Source: Bacteroides sedimenti
Lineage (GTDB): Bacteria > Bacteroidota > Bacteroidia > Bacteroidales > Bacteroidaceae
Direction of reading: 5' to 3'
Assembly (NCBI RefSeq): GCF_040365225.1
Contig: NZ_AP028055.1
Location: 1,736,001-1,800,000 of the forward strand
Length of the DNA: 64,000 nt
Below are positions 15,683 through 25,337 of the stretch, in pieces. The notes beneath the pieces were generated by a model. That model did not search any database. It was given only the letters and a program-made list of their open reading frames with translations, and was not told the DNA's origin. Numbering within the stretch: position 1 is the stretch's first letter; each line of letters opens with the position of its first letter. Both the position numbers and the translations under genes were made by a program.

Positions 15683-17695
15683 TTATTTTGCAAATATATC
15701 TTGTGACTGTAAATCAATAGGATGCGTAAAAATAAAACGTGCTCCTTCTTTATATGAGGCATCTACCCAGATCTCTCCTCCGAAAACAGAGACAATTGTT
15801 TTACTAATGGCAAGTCCGAGACCTGTACCCTGTTTAAACTCATTCAACTTCTCGAAACGGTCGAATACAAGATGCTCTTTCCCTTCGGGTATTCCCTCTC
15901 CGGTATCTGTAACAGTAAAATGAACCATCTGACTCTTTTCGTCGATTTTAAAATCGAGAGTAATTATGCCTTCTTTTGTAAACTTAGAAGCATTGGAAAG
16001 CAGATTAAGTAACACCTGTTGCAAACGATGGACATCTGTTACCAGAACAAAATTCGGATCGGGAGAGTTTAAGATAAATTTTATCGGCTTATCACAAGTT
16101 GACTCAACGGAAGAATAAGCCTCTTTACACAAAGAAGTAACATTACACTCTTCATAATAGAATTTAAGACGTCCCGTTTCCAATCGTGAGATATCCAGTA
16201 TGTCGTTTACAAGACGTAACAATAAATCGGAATTGGTCTGAATCACCTTGTTGTATTCAACGACTTCTTCCTGCGTATTTCCTCCTATTGCAAGTACATT
16301 TGAGAATCCAACAATTGCATTTAAAGGAGTTCGTATCTCATGTGTCATATTAGCCAGAAAGGAAGTCTTTAACCGCTCTGATTCTTCGGCCTTTTCTTTG
16401 GCTATACGCAATTCTGCTTCTGAAATTTCGAGCTCATCCTTCAGTTTTTTAGTACGCATCAAATGATAAAGTGAAATAAGCCATCCAAATAACAGTATTG
16501 ATATTACAAACACAACTCCGAAAACTATGTATTTATATTCTTCAAAGAATGAAGGTTTTTCGTTTATAAACTCAGAATCAACAGGAAGTTTGGCTCGCTC
16601 AATTTGCAGACTCTCTACCTTTTCTGAATCGAATTTGTATCGGTTGGAAATAAACTCAATGTGGGTTTTATACCCTCCTCCTTTTTCGGACAACTGATAA
16701 GCCTGCAAAGCCATATCTTTTCCAAGCATCCGGTATTCAGGAATTAAACCTCCTATCGCCCAATGCCCAAGACCAATGGAGGTAACCGAAAAAGCGGGAA
16801 TCCTAGGATTTGCATCCATCATCATATAAGTGGCATTATTCATGAAATATCCGTTATTCTTATCAACTCTCCAGGTTCCTAGCAAGATAACTGTATTGGC
16901 AGGTAAAGAACTGATGCGGTCAATAATGGTATAAATAGAACTTTGCCTTCCATCAAGCAAAATAAGATTAAACTTAGAAAAACGTTTTATTTCTTTCTTA
17001 ACAAACGCTTGGAAACAAACACCACCATATGTATTATCCGTAATTAAAGCTATATTTTTAGTAGCAGGATATAGCTTCTTTATTAACTGAAGGTTCTTTT
17101 CAACATCATACTGATACACATATCCGGCCATTTTAATGAATGGAGGTACATCCTTCAGCATATCGATGCTTTGCGGTTCCCATTTTTTAGGTGAGTCACC
17201 ATCTTCGGGAAGCATAATTGCATTTCGACTCACCATTCCACAGATTACCGGAGCATTGCACATCAATTTATATAAACTATCATTCGCATTTTTTTTGAGA
17301 TTCATCTGTTCATATAGCTGACGGCCAAGGGTGAGATATGATGACCAGGCCTCTTGACCCAGAAGTATAACAAGTGCCGGAGTGTCTTGAGATGATGAGT
17401 GTTTATCAAGAATTTGTTTTATTGTGCCTTTCCATGAACGAGACTCGGTAAAGCTACCACAATTCATGTTCTCTATAACTATAGGTAGTTGTCCACCCAA
17501 ATGTTTATACTCATCGATAAAAGCAGAGATATTCTTTGCAGTACTTGATGCCTCCGGGTTATATGAACTGATAATCAAAATAGGTCTATTTTGAATATTG
17601 GTCCCAAATGAGTCAGGGATAAATATAATACCTATCAAAAAAAACAAAAATAAGGCATAAACCTTTTTATAACCCTCAGAAAATAAACTTCTCAT
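15683..17695 (-). CDS. Membrane sensor histidine kinase with periplasmic binding-protein-like sensor
   Basis: The 670-residue protein has an N-terminal signal or membrane segment, a ~350-residue extracytoplasmic part that starts RPILIISSYNPEAS and resembles periplasmic substrate-binding proteins, and one membrane helix at about 390-412. A short coiled coil leads into HisKA with phospho-acceptor FLANMTHEIRTPLNAIVGFS. HATPase_c motifs follow: N box LLNLLSNASKF, G1 DTGEGIP and G2 GTGLGLAISK. There is no receiver domain and no response regulator beside it, so its partner is elsewhere. TATATTTG on the minus strand (17749-17742) is a plausible -7 box. Confidence 0.85.
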   Translation of the reverse strand: MRSLFSEGYKKVYALFLFFLIGIIFIPDSFGTNIQNRPILIISSYNPEASSTAKNISAFIDEYKHLGGQLPIVIENMNCGSFTESRSWKGTIKQILDKHSSSQDTPALVILLGQEAWSSYLTLGRQLYEQMNLKKNANDSLYKLMCNAPVICGMVSRNAIMLPEDGDSPKKWEPQSIDMLKDVPPFIKMAGYVYQYDVEKNLQLIKKLYPATKNIALITDNTYGGVCFQAFVKKEIKRFSKFNLILLDGRQSSIYTIIDRISSLPANTVILLGTWRVDKNNGYFMNNATYMMMDANPRIPAFSVTSIGLGHWAIGGLIPEYRMLGKDMALQAYQLSEKGGGYKTHIEFISNRYKFDSEKVESLQIERAKLPVDSEFINEKPSFFEEYKYIVFGVVFVISILLFGWLISLYHLMRTKKLKDELEISEAELRIAKEKAEESERLKTSFLANMTHEIRTPLNAIVGFSNVLAIGGNTQEEVVEYNKVIQTNSDLLLRLVNDILDISRLETGRLKFYYEECNVTSLCKEAYSSVESTCDKPIKFILNSPDPNFVLVTDVHRLQQVLLNLLSNASKFTKEGIITLDFKIDEKSQMVHFTVTDTGEGIPEGKEHLVFDRFEKLNEFKQGTGLGLAISKTIVSVFGGEIWVDASYKEGARFIFTHPIDLQSQDIFAK

Positions 17696-17952
17696 AAAGT
17701 ATCATATTTATATATATAATGGCTTACCCATTTTTCAGAGGCAAATATAAATATATCTATCATATTACGGAGACATTGTATCCCGTTTTTTTGTTCAATC
17801 ACATGATATCAAGAGTGATATTATGAATATGGACATAACTATTCTATTTATATTCATTCACAAAAACAGTGTTAAATTACTTACAGGCCCTCAAACAAAT
17901 ACCTGGGAAAGCTGTTCTTATTAGACAAACTATAAATCAGCAAATCATAATT

Positions 17953-18657
17953 ATGGAACAAGAAGTAATATCTATGCCACGCATCGGTGACCCCGCACCT
18001 GCTTTTGAAGCAATAACCACACAGGGACCGATTAAATTTCCAGAAGATTTCTATGGAAGTTGGGTTATCTTATTCAGCCATCCTGCCGATTTTACTCCAG
18101 TATGTACATCAGAGTTTATCACTTTTGCTTCCCTGGAAAGCGAATTTGCATCACTCAACTGTAAATTGGTAGGTCTCTCCGTTGATGGACTGTACAGTCA
18201 CATTGCCTGGCTGCGTACCATTAAGGAGAAAATTGAATTCAAGGGAATGAAAAATGTAGAGGTGAAGTTTCCATTGATTGAAGATATCACCATGAAAGTA
18301 GCTCACAAGTACGGCATGATTCAGCCAGGCGAGAGTAGTACAAAAGCCGTACGGGCAGTATTTGTAATTGATCCCTCCGGAAAGATTCGAACCATCATCT
18401 ATTATCCGCTTTCGTTAGGACGTAATTTTGATGAATTAAAACGGGTTGTAATGGCATTACAGACTGCAGATATGTTCAATGTGGCTACTCCGGCCGACTG
18501 GAAACCTGGAGATGATGTAATTGTACCTACCGCCGGTTCTTGCGGAGTTGCTAAAGACAGAATGGAAGGGAAAGAGAGTAACATTACATGTCACGACTGG
18601 TTCTTCTGTACAAAACCTCTAACCAAAGATGAAGTGATGAAAAAGATTCAGAAATAG
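17953..18657 (+). CDS. 1-Cys peroxiredoxin (Prx6/AhpC-TSA family)
   Basis: The 234-residue protein starts MEQEVISMPRIGDPAPAF and carries the peroxidatic motif PADFTPVCTSEF, then the C-terminal domain of the Prx6 type ending GSCGVAKDRMEGKES and HDWFFC. It reduces hydrogen and organic peroxides in the cytoplasm. An upstream in-frame extension from 17869 is possible, but the ATG at 17953 aligns with the usual family start, so I use it. A good terminator follows at 18751-18783. Confidence 0.9.
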   Translation: MEQEVISMPRIGDPAPAFEAITTQGPIKFPEDFYGSWVILFSHPADFTPVCTSEFITFASLESEFASLNCKLVGLSVDGLYSHIAWLRTIKEKIEFKGMKNVEVKFPLIEDITMKVAHKYGMIQPGESSTKAVRAVFVIDPSGKIRTIIYYPLSLGRNFDELKRVVMALQTADMFNVATPADWKPGDDVIVPTAGSCGVAKDRMEGKESNITCHDWFFCTKPLTKDEVMKKIQK

Positions 18658-18750
18658 TTCTGAAATAATCAATTTCAAAACAGTTGTTTCTATTAATATA
18701 GATGGAATGAATCTGGATATAGATTTGTAATAGTGCAAAGTGCATGCATA

Positions 18751-18783
18751 AAAAAGAGGATACCATTTTTAGTATCCTCTTTT
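18751..18783 (+). terminator. Rho-independent terminator after the peroxiredoxin gene
   Basis: AAAAAGAGGATAC and GTATCCTCTTTT form a stem of about 12 bp around CATTTTTA and end in a T-run. The rest of 18658-18911 holds nothing that I can identify. Confidence 0.85.
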
Positions 18784-18911
18784 CACTTTATGAAGGGAGT
18801 GAAAAAACTAGAGACTAGCCCTACTAATTTTTGGTGCTTATTTATAATTTTCAACAAATATATACCTATCAAGAAAAGGAGTAATCAAGTTAATAATTAT
18901 TCAGAAGTAAT

Positions 18912-18942
18912 TTGAAATCATAATTCTAATTAATACATTTGT
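18912..18942 (+). promoter_or_regulatory. Promoter of the SusR-like regulator
   Basis: TTTG (18912-18915), a 19-nt spacer and TACATTTG (18935-18942) match the Bacteroides promoter. The start is predicted near 18949, about 35 nt before the ATG. Confidence 0.75.
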
Positions 18943-18983
18943 GTTGTCGGATACGTTTATAATCCTTAAATCAATCCTAATAC

Positions 18984-21884
18984 ATGAACTCGATAACGCA
19001 AAATCTGAATAGGTATTTTTTATTCTTAGTCTTATCCTTAGTCCCTTTCATCAGACTTTCAGCAAGTTGGAATAATTTTATTATCAATTACAAAAAGGAA
19101 ATTTACGGCAAAGGTTCGCAAACCTGGCAAGTCGCTTCTTATAATAATAACTGGGTTTACTTTGCCAATAAAAATGGATTGTTGCAATTTGATGGAAGTG
19201 ATTGGGGAGTGTTTCCTTTAAATAATGGTTCGGATGTGCGTTCCGTTTTTCCTTCTCGAGCACGTAACAGAATTTATGTGGGTGGAATTAATGAGTTCGG
19301 TTATTTTGAACCTGATAAACGTGGAAAGCTGATTTACCACTGTGTGTCCGATTCTTTAAGACCGTCATTACGTTCAATAGGAAATATCTGGCGGATCCAT
19401 GAAAATGATAATATTCTTTATTTACAGGCAGACGGTGCCGTATTGAAATGTCTAAACGGGAAATATACATTAATACCTGCCAACAGTAAAATTGATTGCT
19501 CGAGCCTTGTAAATGGCATTTTGTATATTGGTACGAACCGTGGAGTTCAGATACTTATTGGCAATACTTTTTTCCCTTTACCCGGCGCAGAGGAACTTAA
19601 TTCAAAGAGAATAAGAGGAATTATCCCTCATAAAAAAGGAGTTATTATTGCTACTGCTTATGACGGCCTGTATTACTGGGATGGAAAGGCTCTCTCTCAT
19701 TATATAACCGGAGTAGAGAACTTTATGTCGCAGAATGAAATATTTTCTGTAGCTTCTTCAAAGAATCAGATAGCAATTGGGACCGTCCACATGGGGTTGC
19801 TTTTAATTAATAAGAGCACAATGAAGGTGAAGTATTTCAATGAAAATAACGGGCTTCAAAACAACACAGTACTTTCTTTGGGATTTGATAGTCGTGAGAA
19901 CCTATGGGCGGGGCTAGATAATGGTATTGATTATATCTGTCTGAATTCTCCTTTATCCAATCTTTACTCTTATCCATATTCTTATGGGGCCGGTTATTCG
20001 GCCATACTTTCAGGATCATTTCTTTATCTTGGAACCAATCGGGGACTTTATTATACTCATTATCCTATTTCATTGAATGATAAGCCGCTTGATATATATC
20101 ATATACCTCAATCCAGTGGACAGGTATGGGATTTATGCCGGGTGGGGAATGATATTTTCTGTTTGCACGACAGAGGCGTTTTTTGGGTAAAAGGCGAAAC
20201 AATGAAAAAGATTGGGTCAATATCCGGAGTCTGGAATTGTAAAATAATGGAGGGTAATCCGAATAAAGTGATGCTGGGCTTGTATGATGGTATTTATCTG
20301 ATGCAAAAGGAACAAGGAGAGTGGAAACTGAAAAAGAGGATGGAGGGGATGAATGATTCTGCCGAAAATTTTGAGATTGAATCTGACAATGTAATATGGC
20401 TGCATAACAATGACAAAGGGTTGATCCGTTTTGATATTGATGTAACTAATTTCAGAGTAAAAAGGACTAAGTTCTATGGAAAAGACAAAGGACTGCCTTC
20501 TAATAAAAATATATATGTAAATAAGGTGAACGGCAATATTTATTTTACTACTTCAAAGGGGGTATACAAATATAATAAGGAAAAAGACATAATAGAAATT
20601 TGCCCTGAAATGAATAATATGCTGAATGGTACAAAGTCATACTTAAAACTTTATGAGTATGAAAATCATCTGTTAAGTTTAAGTAATAGTGGAATAAATA
20701 TTGCTAGTCTGGATACTTATAAAAAAGGAGGAATTGGACATTTTTATTCCATAGAACATCCTTCTATTGAATTAGTAAAAGGGTTCGAAAAATTGATCCC
20801 GATATCAGCTTCTCAGATAATAATACCTAATGATTATGGATTTGCGTTACTAAAGACTCCAACAAAAGAAATGCCAAGTGAACGCTCTGCTGTGCATATA
20901 CGTTCAGTTTTTCTCTCATATCCTAGTGACAGTTTAATATATTCAGATAACTTCCTTGGAAAGAATTATATTCCGGAAATTCCGCATCAAAGGAATTCCA
21001 TTAGGTTTGAGTACGATTTGTATTCTTTCACACATGGAGAGGAAGTTAGTTTTCGTTATCGGTTTAAGGATCAGAAAGAGTGGTCGGATTATACCTCTTC
21101 ATTAACTAAAGAATATAGTAATCTGGATGAAGGTGAACATACGTTCCAGGTTGAAGCAATCTTTGCCGATGGAACAACTTCTGTTGATGAATTCACGTTT
21201 ATAATATTGCCTCCTTGGTATAGATCATCAATAGCCTATGTATTCTACCTTATTCTTCTTTTAAGTTTGTTTTGGTACGTTTACAGATGGGATGATTTAA
21301 GAATGAAACGCAAAAAGCAACAAGCGGTTTTTGAAAAGGACAAAGAACTTTTCCTAAAAGAAAAAGAATTTGAAAAGGAAAATGCCCGGAAAGAACATCA
21401 GATTATGGAATTGGAAAAAGAAAAGCTGGAATATGAGCTTCAACACAAGAGCCAGGAAATGGCAAATCTAATGATAAACTTTGTCCGAAAGAATGAGATG
21501 CTCACTGAAATAAAGCAGGAATTATTTAAAGTAATATCTACATTGAAAGGAGAAGGGGCAAAACAATCAAAACAGATGCTGATGGTTGTAAATAGTAAAA
21601 TTGATTCGAATATACAATCTGACGAGGTATTGAAACGTATAGAAGAACAGTTTGACCTAATACACAATAACTTTATGAAACGTTTGAGCGAAAAACACCC
21701 CGATCTTTCTGCCAATGAAAGAATGATGTGCGCTTATCTCAAAATGAACCTTTCTTCTAAAGAGATAGCTCCTCTTATAAATATATCCATAAGAGGAGTT
21801 GAGACAATACGTTATCGTCTTAGAAAAAAATTTAATTTGGAAAGAGACGAAAGCTTAACTGATTACTTAGCCAATAAACTTTAA
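18984..21884 (+). CDS. SusR-like membrane regulator of the beta-glucan locus
   Basis: The 966-residue protein has a signal or membrane segment, then ~650 residues of repeats typical of the two-component-regulator propeller (for example ENLWAGLDNGIDYI, LYLGTNRGLYYT). A Y_Y_Y domain follows (about 660-740: RFEYDLYSFTHGEE, FRYRFKD), then one membrane helix (IAYVFYLILLLSLFWYVY), a long charged coiled coil, and a C-terminal LuxR-type helix-turn-helix (LSANERMMCAYLKM, ISIRGVETIRYRLRKKF). Kinase domains are absent, so it senses glycan in the periplasm and acts directly on DNA, as SusR does. It lies just upstream of, and in the same direction as, susC, so it very likely controls the locus. Confidence 0.85.
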   Translation: MNSITQNLNRYFLFLVLSLVPFIRLSASWNNFIINYKKEIYGKGSQTWQVASYNNNWVYFANKNGLLQFDGSDWGVFPLNNGSDVRSVFPSRARNRIYVGGINEFGYFEPDKRGKLIYHCVSDSLRPSLRSIGNIWRIHENDNILYLQADGAVLKCLNGKYTLIPANSKIDCSSLVNGILYIGTNRGVQILIGNTFFPLPGAEELNSKRIRGIIPHKKGVIIATAYDGLYYWDGKALSHYITGVENFMSQNEIFSVASSKNQIAIGTVHMGLLLINKSTMKVKYFNENNGLQNNTVLSLGFDSRENLWAGLDNGIDYICLNSPLSNLYSYPYSYGAGYSAILSGSFLYLGTNRGLYYTHYPISLNDKPLDIYHIPQSSGQVWDLCRVGNDIFCLHDRGVFWVKGETMKKIGSISGVWNCKIMEGNPNKVMLGLYDGIYLMQKEQGEWKLKKRMEGMNDSAENFEIESDNVIWLHNNDKGLIRFDIDVTNFRVKRTKFYGKDKGLPSNKNIYVNKVNGNIYFTTSKGVYKYNKEKDIIEICPEMNNMLNGTKSYLKLYEYENHLLSLSNSGINIASLDTYKKGGIGHFYSIEHPSIELVKGFEKLIPISASQIIIPNDYGFALLKTPTKEMPSERSAVHIRSVFLSYPSDSLIYSDNFLGKNYIPEIPHQRNSIRFEYDLYSFTHGEEVSFRYRFKDQKEWSDYTSSLTKEYSNLDEGEHTFQVEAIFADGTTSVDEFTFIILPPWYRSSIAYVFYLILLLSLFWYVYRWDDLRMKRKKQQAVFEKDKELFLKEKEFEKENARKEHQIMELEKEKLEYELQHKSQEMANLMINFVRKNEMLTEIKQELFKVISTLKGEGAKQSKQMLMVVNSKIDSNIQSDEVLKRIEEQFDLIHNNFMKRLSEKHPDLSANERMMCAYLKMNLSSKEIAPLINISIRGVETIRYRLRKKFNLERDESLTDYLANKL

Positions 21885-21914
21885 GCATTTTTTATCTTAT
21901 TATCTTTCATATTG

Positions 21915-21943
21915 TTCCGGCTCGATTAATAATCGAGCCGGAA
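21915..21943. terminator. Palindromic terminator between regulator and susC
   Basis: TTCCGGCTCGATTA and TAATCGAGCCGGAA are perfect complements, 31 bp after the regulator's stop codon. It separates the regulator transcript from the SusC operon. The remaining upstream region holds TATGTTTG (22109-22116), the likely -7 box of susC. Confidence 0.8.
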
Positions 21944-22151
21944 ATGTTTTATTTTCTTTTAAGAAATGTAACGAAATAGATGCACGTATACTTAAAATAC
22001 TAAATATTAGATATATACATTTTTTTGACGAGTTGTTAACGTATTTATATCTTTTGATTGACGTAATAATAAATAGGTGAAAATAATTTAAATTAAACGC
22101 TCGTTAACTATGTTTGCACTGTTTAAATAGTTAATCTTAATTATAATACTT

Positions 22152-25100
22152 ATGAAAAAGTTATTATCATTTCTATTTTTATTTTGTTTCACCCTAACTG
22201 TATTTTCACAGAATATACAGATTAAAGGTGTAGTCCTAGCGGGGGAAGATAATTCGCCGCTAATAGGAGTTAATGTGGCAGTGAAAGGTACCACAACTGG
22301 TGTTATAACTGATCTGAATGGAGAGTTTACACTTTCCGCTCCGCTAAAAAGCACTTTAGTAATATCTTATGTTGGCTATAAACAGCAACAAGTTGTTGTG
22401 AATGATGCTAAACCTTTACGCATTATCATGATTGAAGATTCAAAGACTCTTGACGAGGTAGTTGTAGTTGGTTACGGAGTACAGAAAAAAAGTGTGGTAA
22501 CTGCTGCGATTAGTAAGGTTACTTCACAGGATTTAGAGAAGACTTCTCCTACACGCGTTGAAGATGCATTAAAAGGAAAAGTATCTGGTGTACAAATTAC
22601 AAAAAGTTCTGGACAGCCAGGAGCTGACTCCAAAGTCAGAATTCGTGGTATTGGAACCGTTAACAACAGTGAACCTCTTTATATTGTAGATGGCATGCCC
22701 GTTGATGGAGGTATTGATTATCTGAACCCTGTGGATATTCAATCTGTGGAAATTCTGAAAGATGCAGCCTCTGCGGCAATTTATGGTGCTCGTGCTGCCA
22801 ATGGCGTTATCCTTGTAACAACCAAATCAGGACTTTCCGGAAAAACAACTATCAATTACGATGTTTCTTATGGCTGGCAAAATCCATGGAAGAAAAAATC
22901 TATACTGAATGCGACTGAGTATATGACTGTAATGAATGAAGCAGCCATCAATGATGGTAATTCTCCTAAGTATACTGCCGATCAGATTAAAAATGCAGGT
23001 AAAGGTACAGATTGGCAGGATGAAACATTTAATTATGATGCTCCGGTACAAAGTCATCAGGTAAGTGTTAATGGTGGAACTGATAAAGTTACCTATTTCC
23101 TGTCTTTAGGATATTTTGATCAGGAAGGTATTGTTGGCGGCAACTATGGTAAATCAAACTTTAGCCGTTGGAGCCTTCGTGCTAATAACACATATAATAT
23201 ATATGAAACCAATGAACGTAATTTCCTAAATAAGGTGAAAGTTGGAATCAATTTGGGCTATTCAAGAGCTAATTCAACCAGTATAGAAACAAACTCAGAG
23301 TATGGTTCAATATTAGGTAGTGCTCTGGCTTTTGATCCAACAATCCCTGTTTATGCAACAGATCCTGCTGCAGTATTAGCTCTTCATCCTTATGCGGTTA
23401 AAGATAAAAATGGCAACGTATTCTCAACTCCTCCAAGTGGATTTCAGGAAATTGCTAATCCGGTAGCAATGCTTAACTCTCCAACATTAGGAAAAGGAAA
23501 TTCTGATAAGTTTGTATCTACTTTCTGGGGAGAAATCAATATCGTAAATGGATTGAAATTTAAATCAAGTTTTGGCGTTGACCTTGCATTCTGGGGTAAT
23601 GATGGATATACATTCCCCTATTTTCTAGCAACTCAGGGAAAAGACATAAGTCAAAGCTCCGTTTATTCAAATATGCATCGTGGATATACCTGGCAGGTGG
23701 AAAATACGCTGACATATACTAAGACATTTGCAGAGAAACACAATCTTACATTATTAGTTGGACAATCGGCTAAAGAATATAAAGTTCGTGAACTTTATGG
23801 AGATGATTATGATTTGTTAGAAACTGATCCAAGTAAAGCTAATATAGATTATGCTATTGCTGACAGAGAGAAAGAACGCGTAGCAGGTGGAACAGGTGGA
23901 TTTTCATCCTTAACGTTGGCATCATACTTTGGCCGTTTGGATTATAACTTTGATGAACGATATATGTTCCAGGCAACTGTTCGTCGTGACGGATCATCAA
24001 ACTTTGGTCCAAGTCACAAATGGGGTATTTTCCCTTCTTTCTCTGTTGGTTGGAACGTAACAAATGAGGCGTTTATGGAAAATCGTCCTGAATGGTTCAA
24101 TAATCTGAAATTACGTGGTAGCTGGGGTAAAAATGGTAACGAGAGAATCGGGCAGTTCAGATATACAAGTTTGATGGATGGTGGACAGAACTATTATTTT
24201 GGTTCAGGAAATGCATCTACTATGCAATATGGTAGTAGTCCTTCAAAAATTTCTAACCCAGATGTAAAATGGGAAGAATCAGAGCAAATAGATTTAGGTT
24301 TTGAATCCAGATTCTTTAATAACTCGTTGACTTTTGGTTTTGACTATTTCAAGAAGAAAACAAATGGTATGTTAATGGACCAACCTATTCCAGCATATGT
24401 AGGAAAAGGTGCTCCGATTGCTAATGCCGGAGACATGGAAAACTGGGGATTGGAATTTGAAACTGGCTATAAACTTAAAGTAAACGATTTCATATTTAAT
24501 GTTCAGGCAAATGCTTCCTATTTACAGAATAAACTGATTAAACTTGGTAATGCCAGTGGTGAAGCAATTTATGAAGATGCTGGTGCTTCGGGTGTAGGTA
24601 GTTATGTAAAAGGCAAAAACAATGAGGTTTATCCATTCTTCTATGGTTTTAAAACAAATGGTCTGATTCAAAACCAGCAACAAGCAGATGAATATAATGC
24701 TAAATATGGTGAAAAAGCCCAACCCGGGGATGTTATTTTCCAAGATATAGCCGGAGCTGTAGATGCAAACGGTAAATCAATTCCTGATGGACTGATTACT
24801 GATGCTGATAAAACAAAAATTGGTAAAGGAATGCCTGACTGGACATTTGGTCTTACTCTTGGTGCTGAGTGGAAGGGATTTGATTTAAATATTTTCTTCC
24901 AGGGAACACAAGGAAATGACATCTTTGATTTTGCACAACGTGGTGATATCACAGCAATGAACCGTCCGTCGTGGATACTTGACCGTTGGATTGGTGAAGG
25001 TACATCAAATAAGATTCCTCGCATGACTGCTGTCAACCCTAATCGTAACTGGCGTTCTTCAGATCTTTACATTAAAGATGGCTCGTATGTTCGTTTGAAA

Positions 25101-25319
25101 GTGATGCAATTGGGATATACTTTACCACGCAATCTGACTAAGAAAATGTCTATACAGAAACTTCGCTTATTTGTTACTGGCGAAAACTTATTGACCTTTA
25201 CCGGATATGATGGCTTTGATCCTGAAATTGCTTCAGGAAATTATACAACTATTGGTATAGACAAAGGCATTTATCCTCAGTCAAGAACTATCTCTGTAGG
25301 AGCAAACATAAGCTTTTAA
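22152..25319 (+). CDS. susC: SusC-like TonB-dependent glycan transporter
   Basis: The 1055-residue protein has a signal peptide (to ~20) and a carboxypeptidase-D-like domain (~23-95, KGTTTGVITDLNGEFTL). A TonB-box region DEVVVVGYG (~101-109) and a plug with the SusC signatures IRGIGTVNNSEPLYIVDG (~164-181) and GARAANGVILVTTK (~212-225) follow, then the barrel ending SVGANISF. It imports oligosaccharides across the outer membrane with the SusD lid encoded 18 bp downstream. No N-terminal STN domain is present, so it does not signal through an anti-sigma factor; control comes from the SusR-like protein upstream. Confidence 0.95.
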   Translation: MKKLLSFLFLFCFTLTVFSQNIQIKGVVLAGEDNSPLIGVNVAVKGTTTGVITDLNGEFTLSAPLKSTLVISYVGYKQQQVVVNDAKPLRIIMIEDSKTLDEVVVVGYGVQKKSVVTAAISKVTSQDLEKTSPTRVEDALKGKVSGVQITKSSGQPGADSKVRIRGIGTVNNSEPLYIVDGMPVDGGIDYLNPVDIQSVEILKDAASAAIYGARAANGVILVTTKSGLSGKTTINYDVSYGWQNPWKKKSILNATEYMTVMNEAAINDGNSPKYTADQIKNAGKGTDWQDETFNYDAPVQSHQVSVNGGTDKVTYFLSLGYFDQEGIVGGNYGKSNFSRWSLRANNTYNIYETNERNFLNKVKVGINLGYSRANSTSIETNSEYGSILGSALAFDPTIPVYATDPAAVLALHPYAVKDKNGNVFSTPPSGFQEIANPVAMLNSPTLGKGNSDKFVSTFWGEINIVNGLKFKSSFGVDLAFWGNDGYTFPYFLATQGKDISQSSVYSNMHRGYTWQVENTLTYTKTFAEKHNLTLLVGQSAKEYKVRELYGDDYDLLETDPSKANIDYAIADREKERVAGGTGGFSSLTLASYFGRLDYNFDERYMFQATVRRDGSSNFGPSHKWGIFPSFSVGWNVTNEAFMENRPEWFNNLKLRGSWGKNGNERIGQFRYTSLMDGGQNYYFGSGNASTMQYGSSPSKISNPDVKWEESEQIDLGFESRFFNNSLTFGFDYFKKKTNGMLMDQPIPAYVGKGAPIANAGDMENWGLEFETGYKLKVNDFIFNVQANASYLQNKLIKLGNASGEAIYEDAGASGVGSYVKGKNNEVYPFFYGFKTNGLIQNQQQADEYNAKYGEKAQPGDVIFQDIAGAVDANGKSIPDGLITDADKTKIGKGMPDWTFGLTLGAEWKGFDLNIFFQGTQGNDIFDFAQRGDITAMNRPSWILDRWIGEGTSNKIPRMTAVNPNRNWRSSDLYIKDGSYVRLKVMQLGYTLPRNLTKKMSIQKLRLFVTGENLLTFTGYDGFDPEIASGNYTTIGIDKGIYPQSRTISVGANISF

Positions 25320-25337
25320 CCTTTAAAATAAGAAAAT

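Noticed and set aside
18733..18915. 60-codon open frame after the peroxiredoxin gene
   Set aside because: It spans the terminator hairpin and has no coding character.
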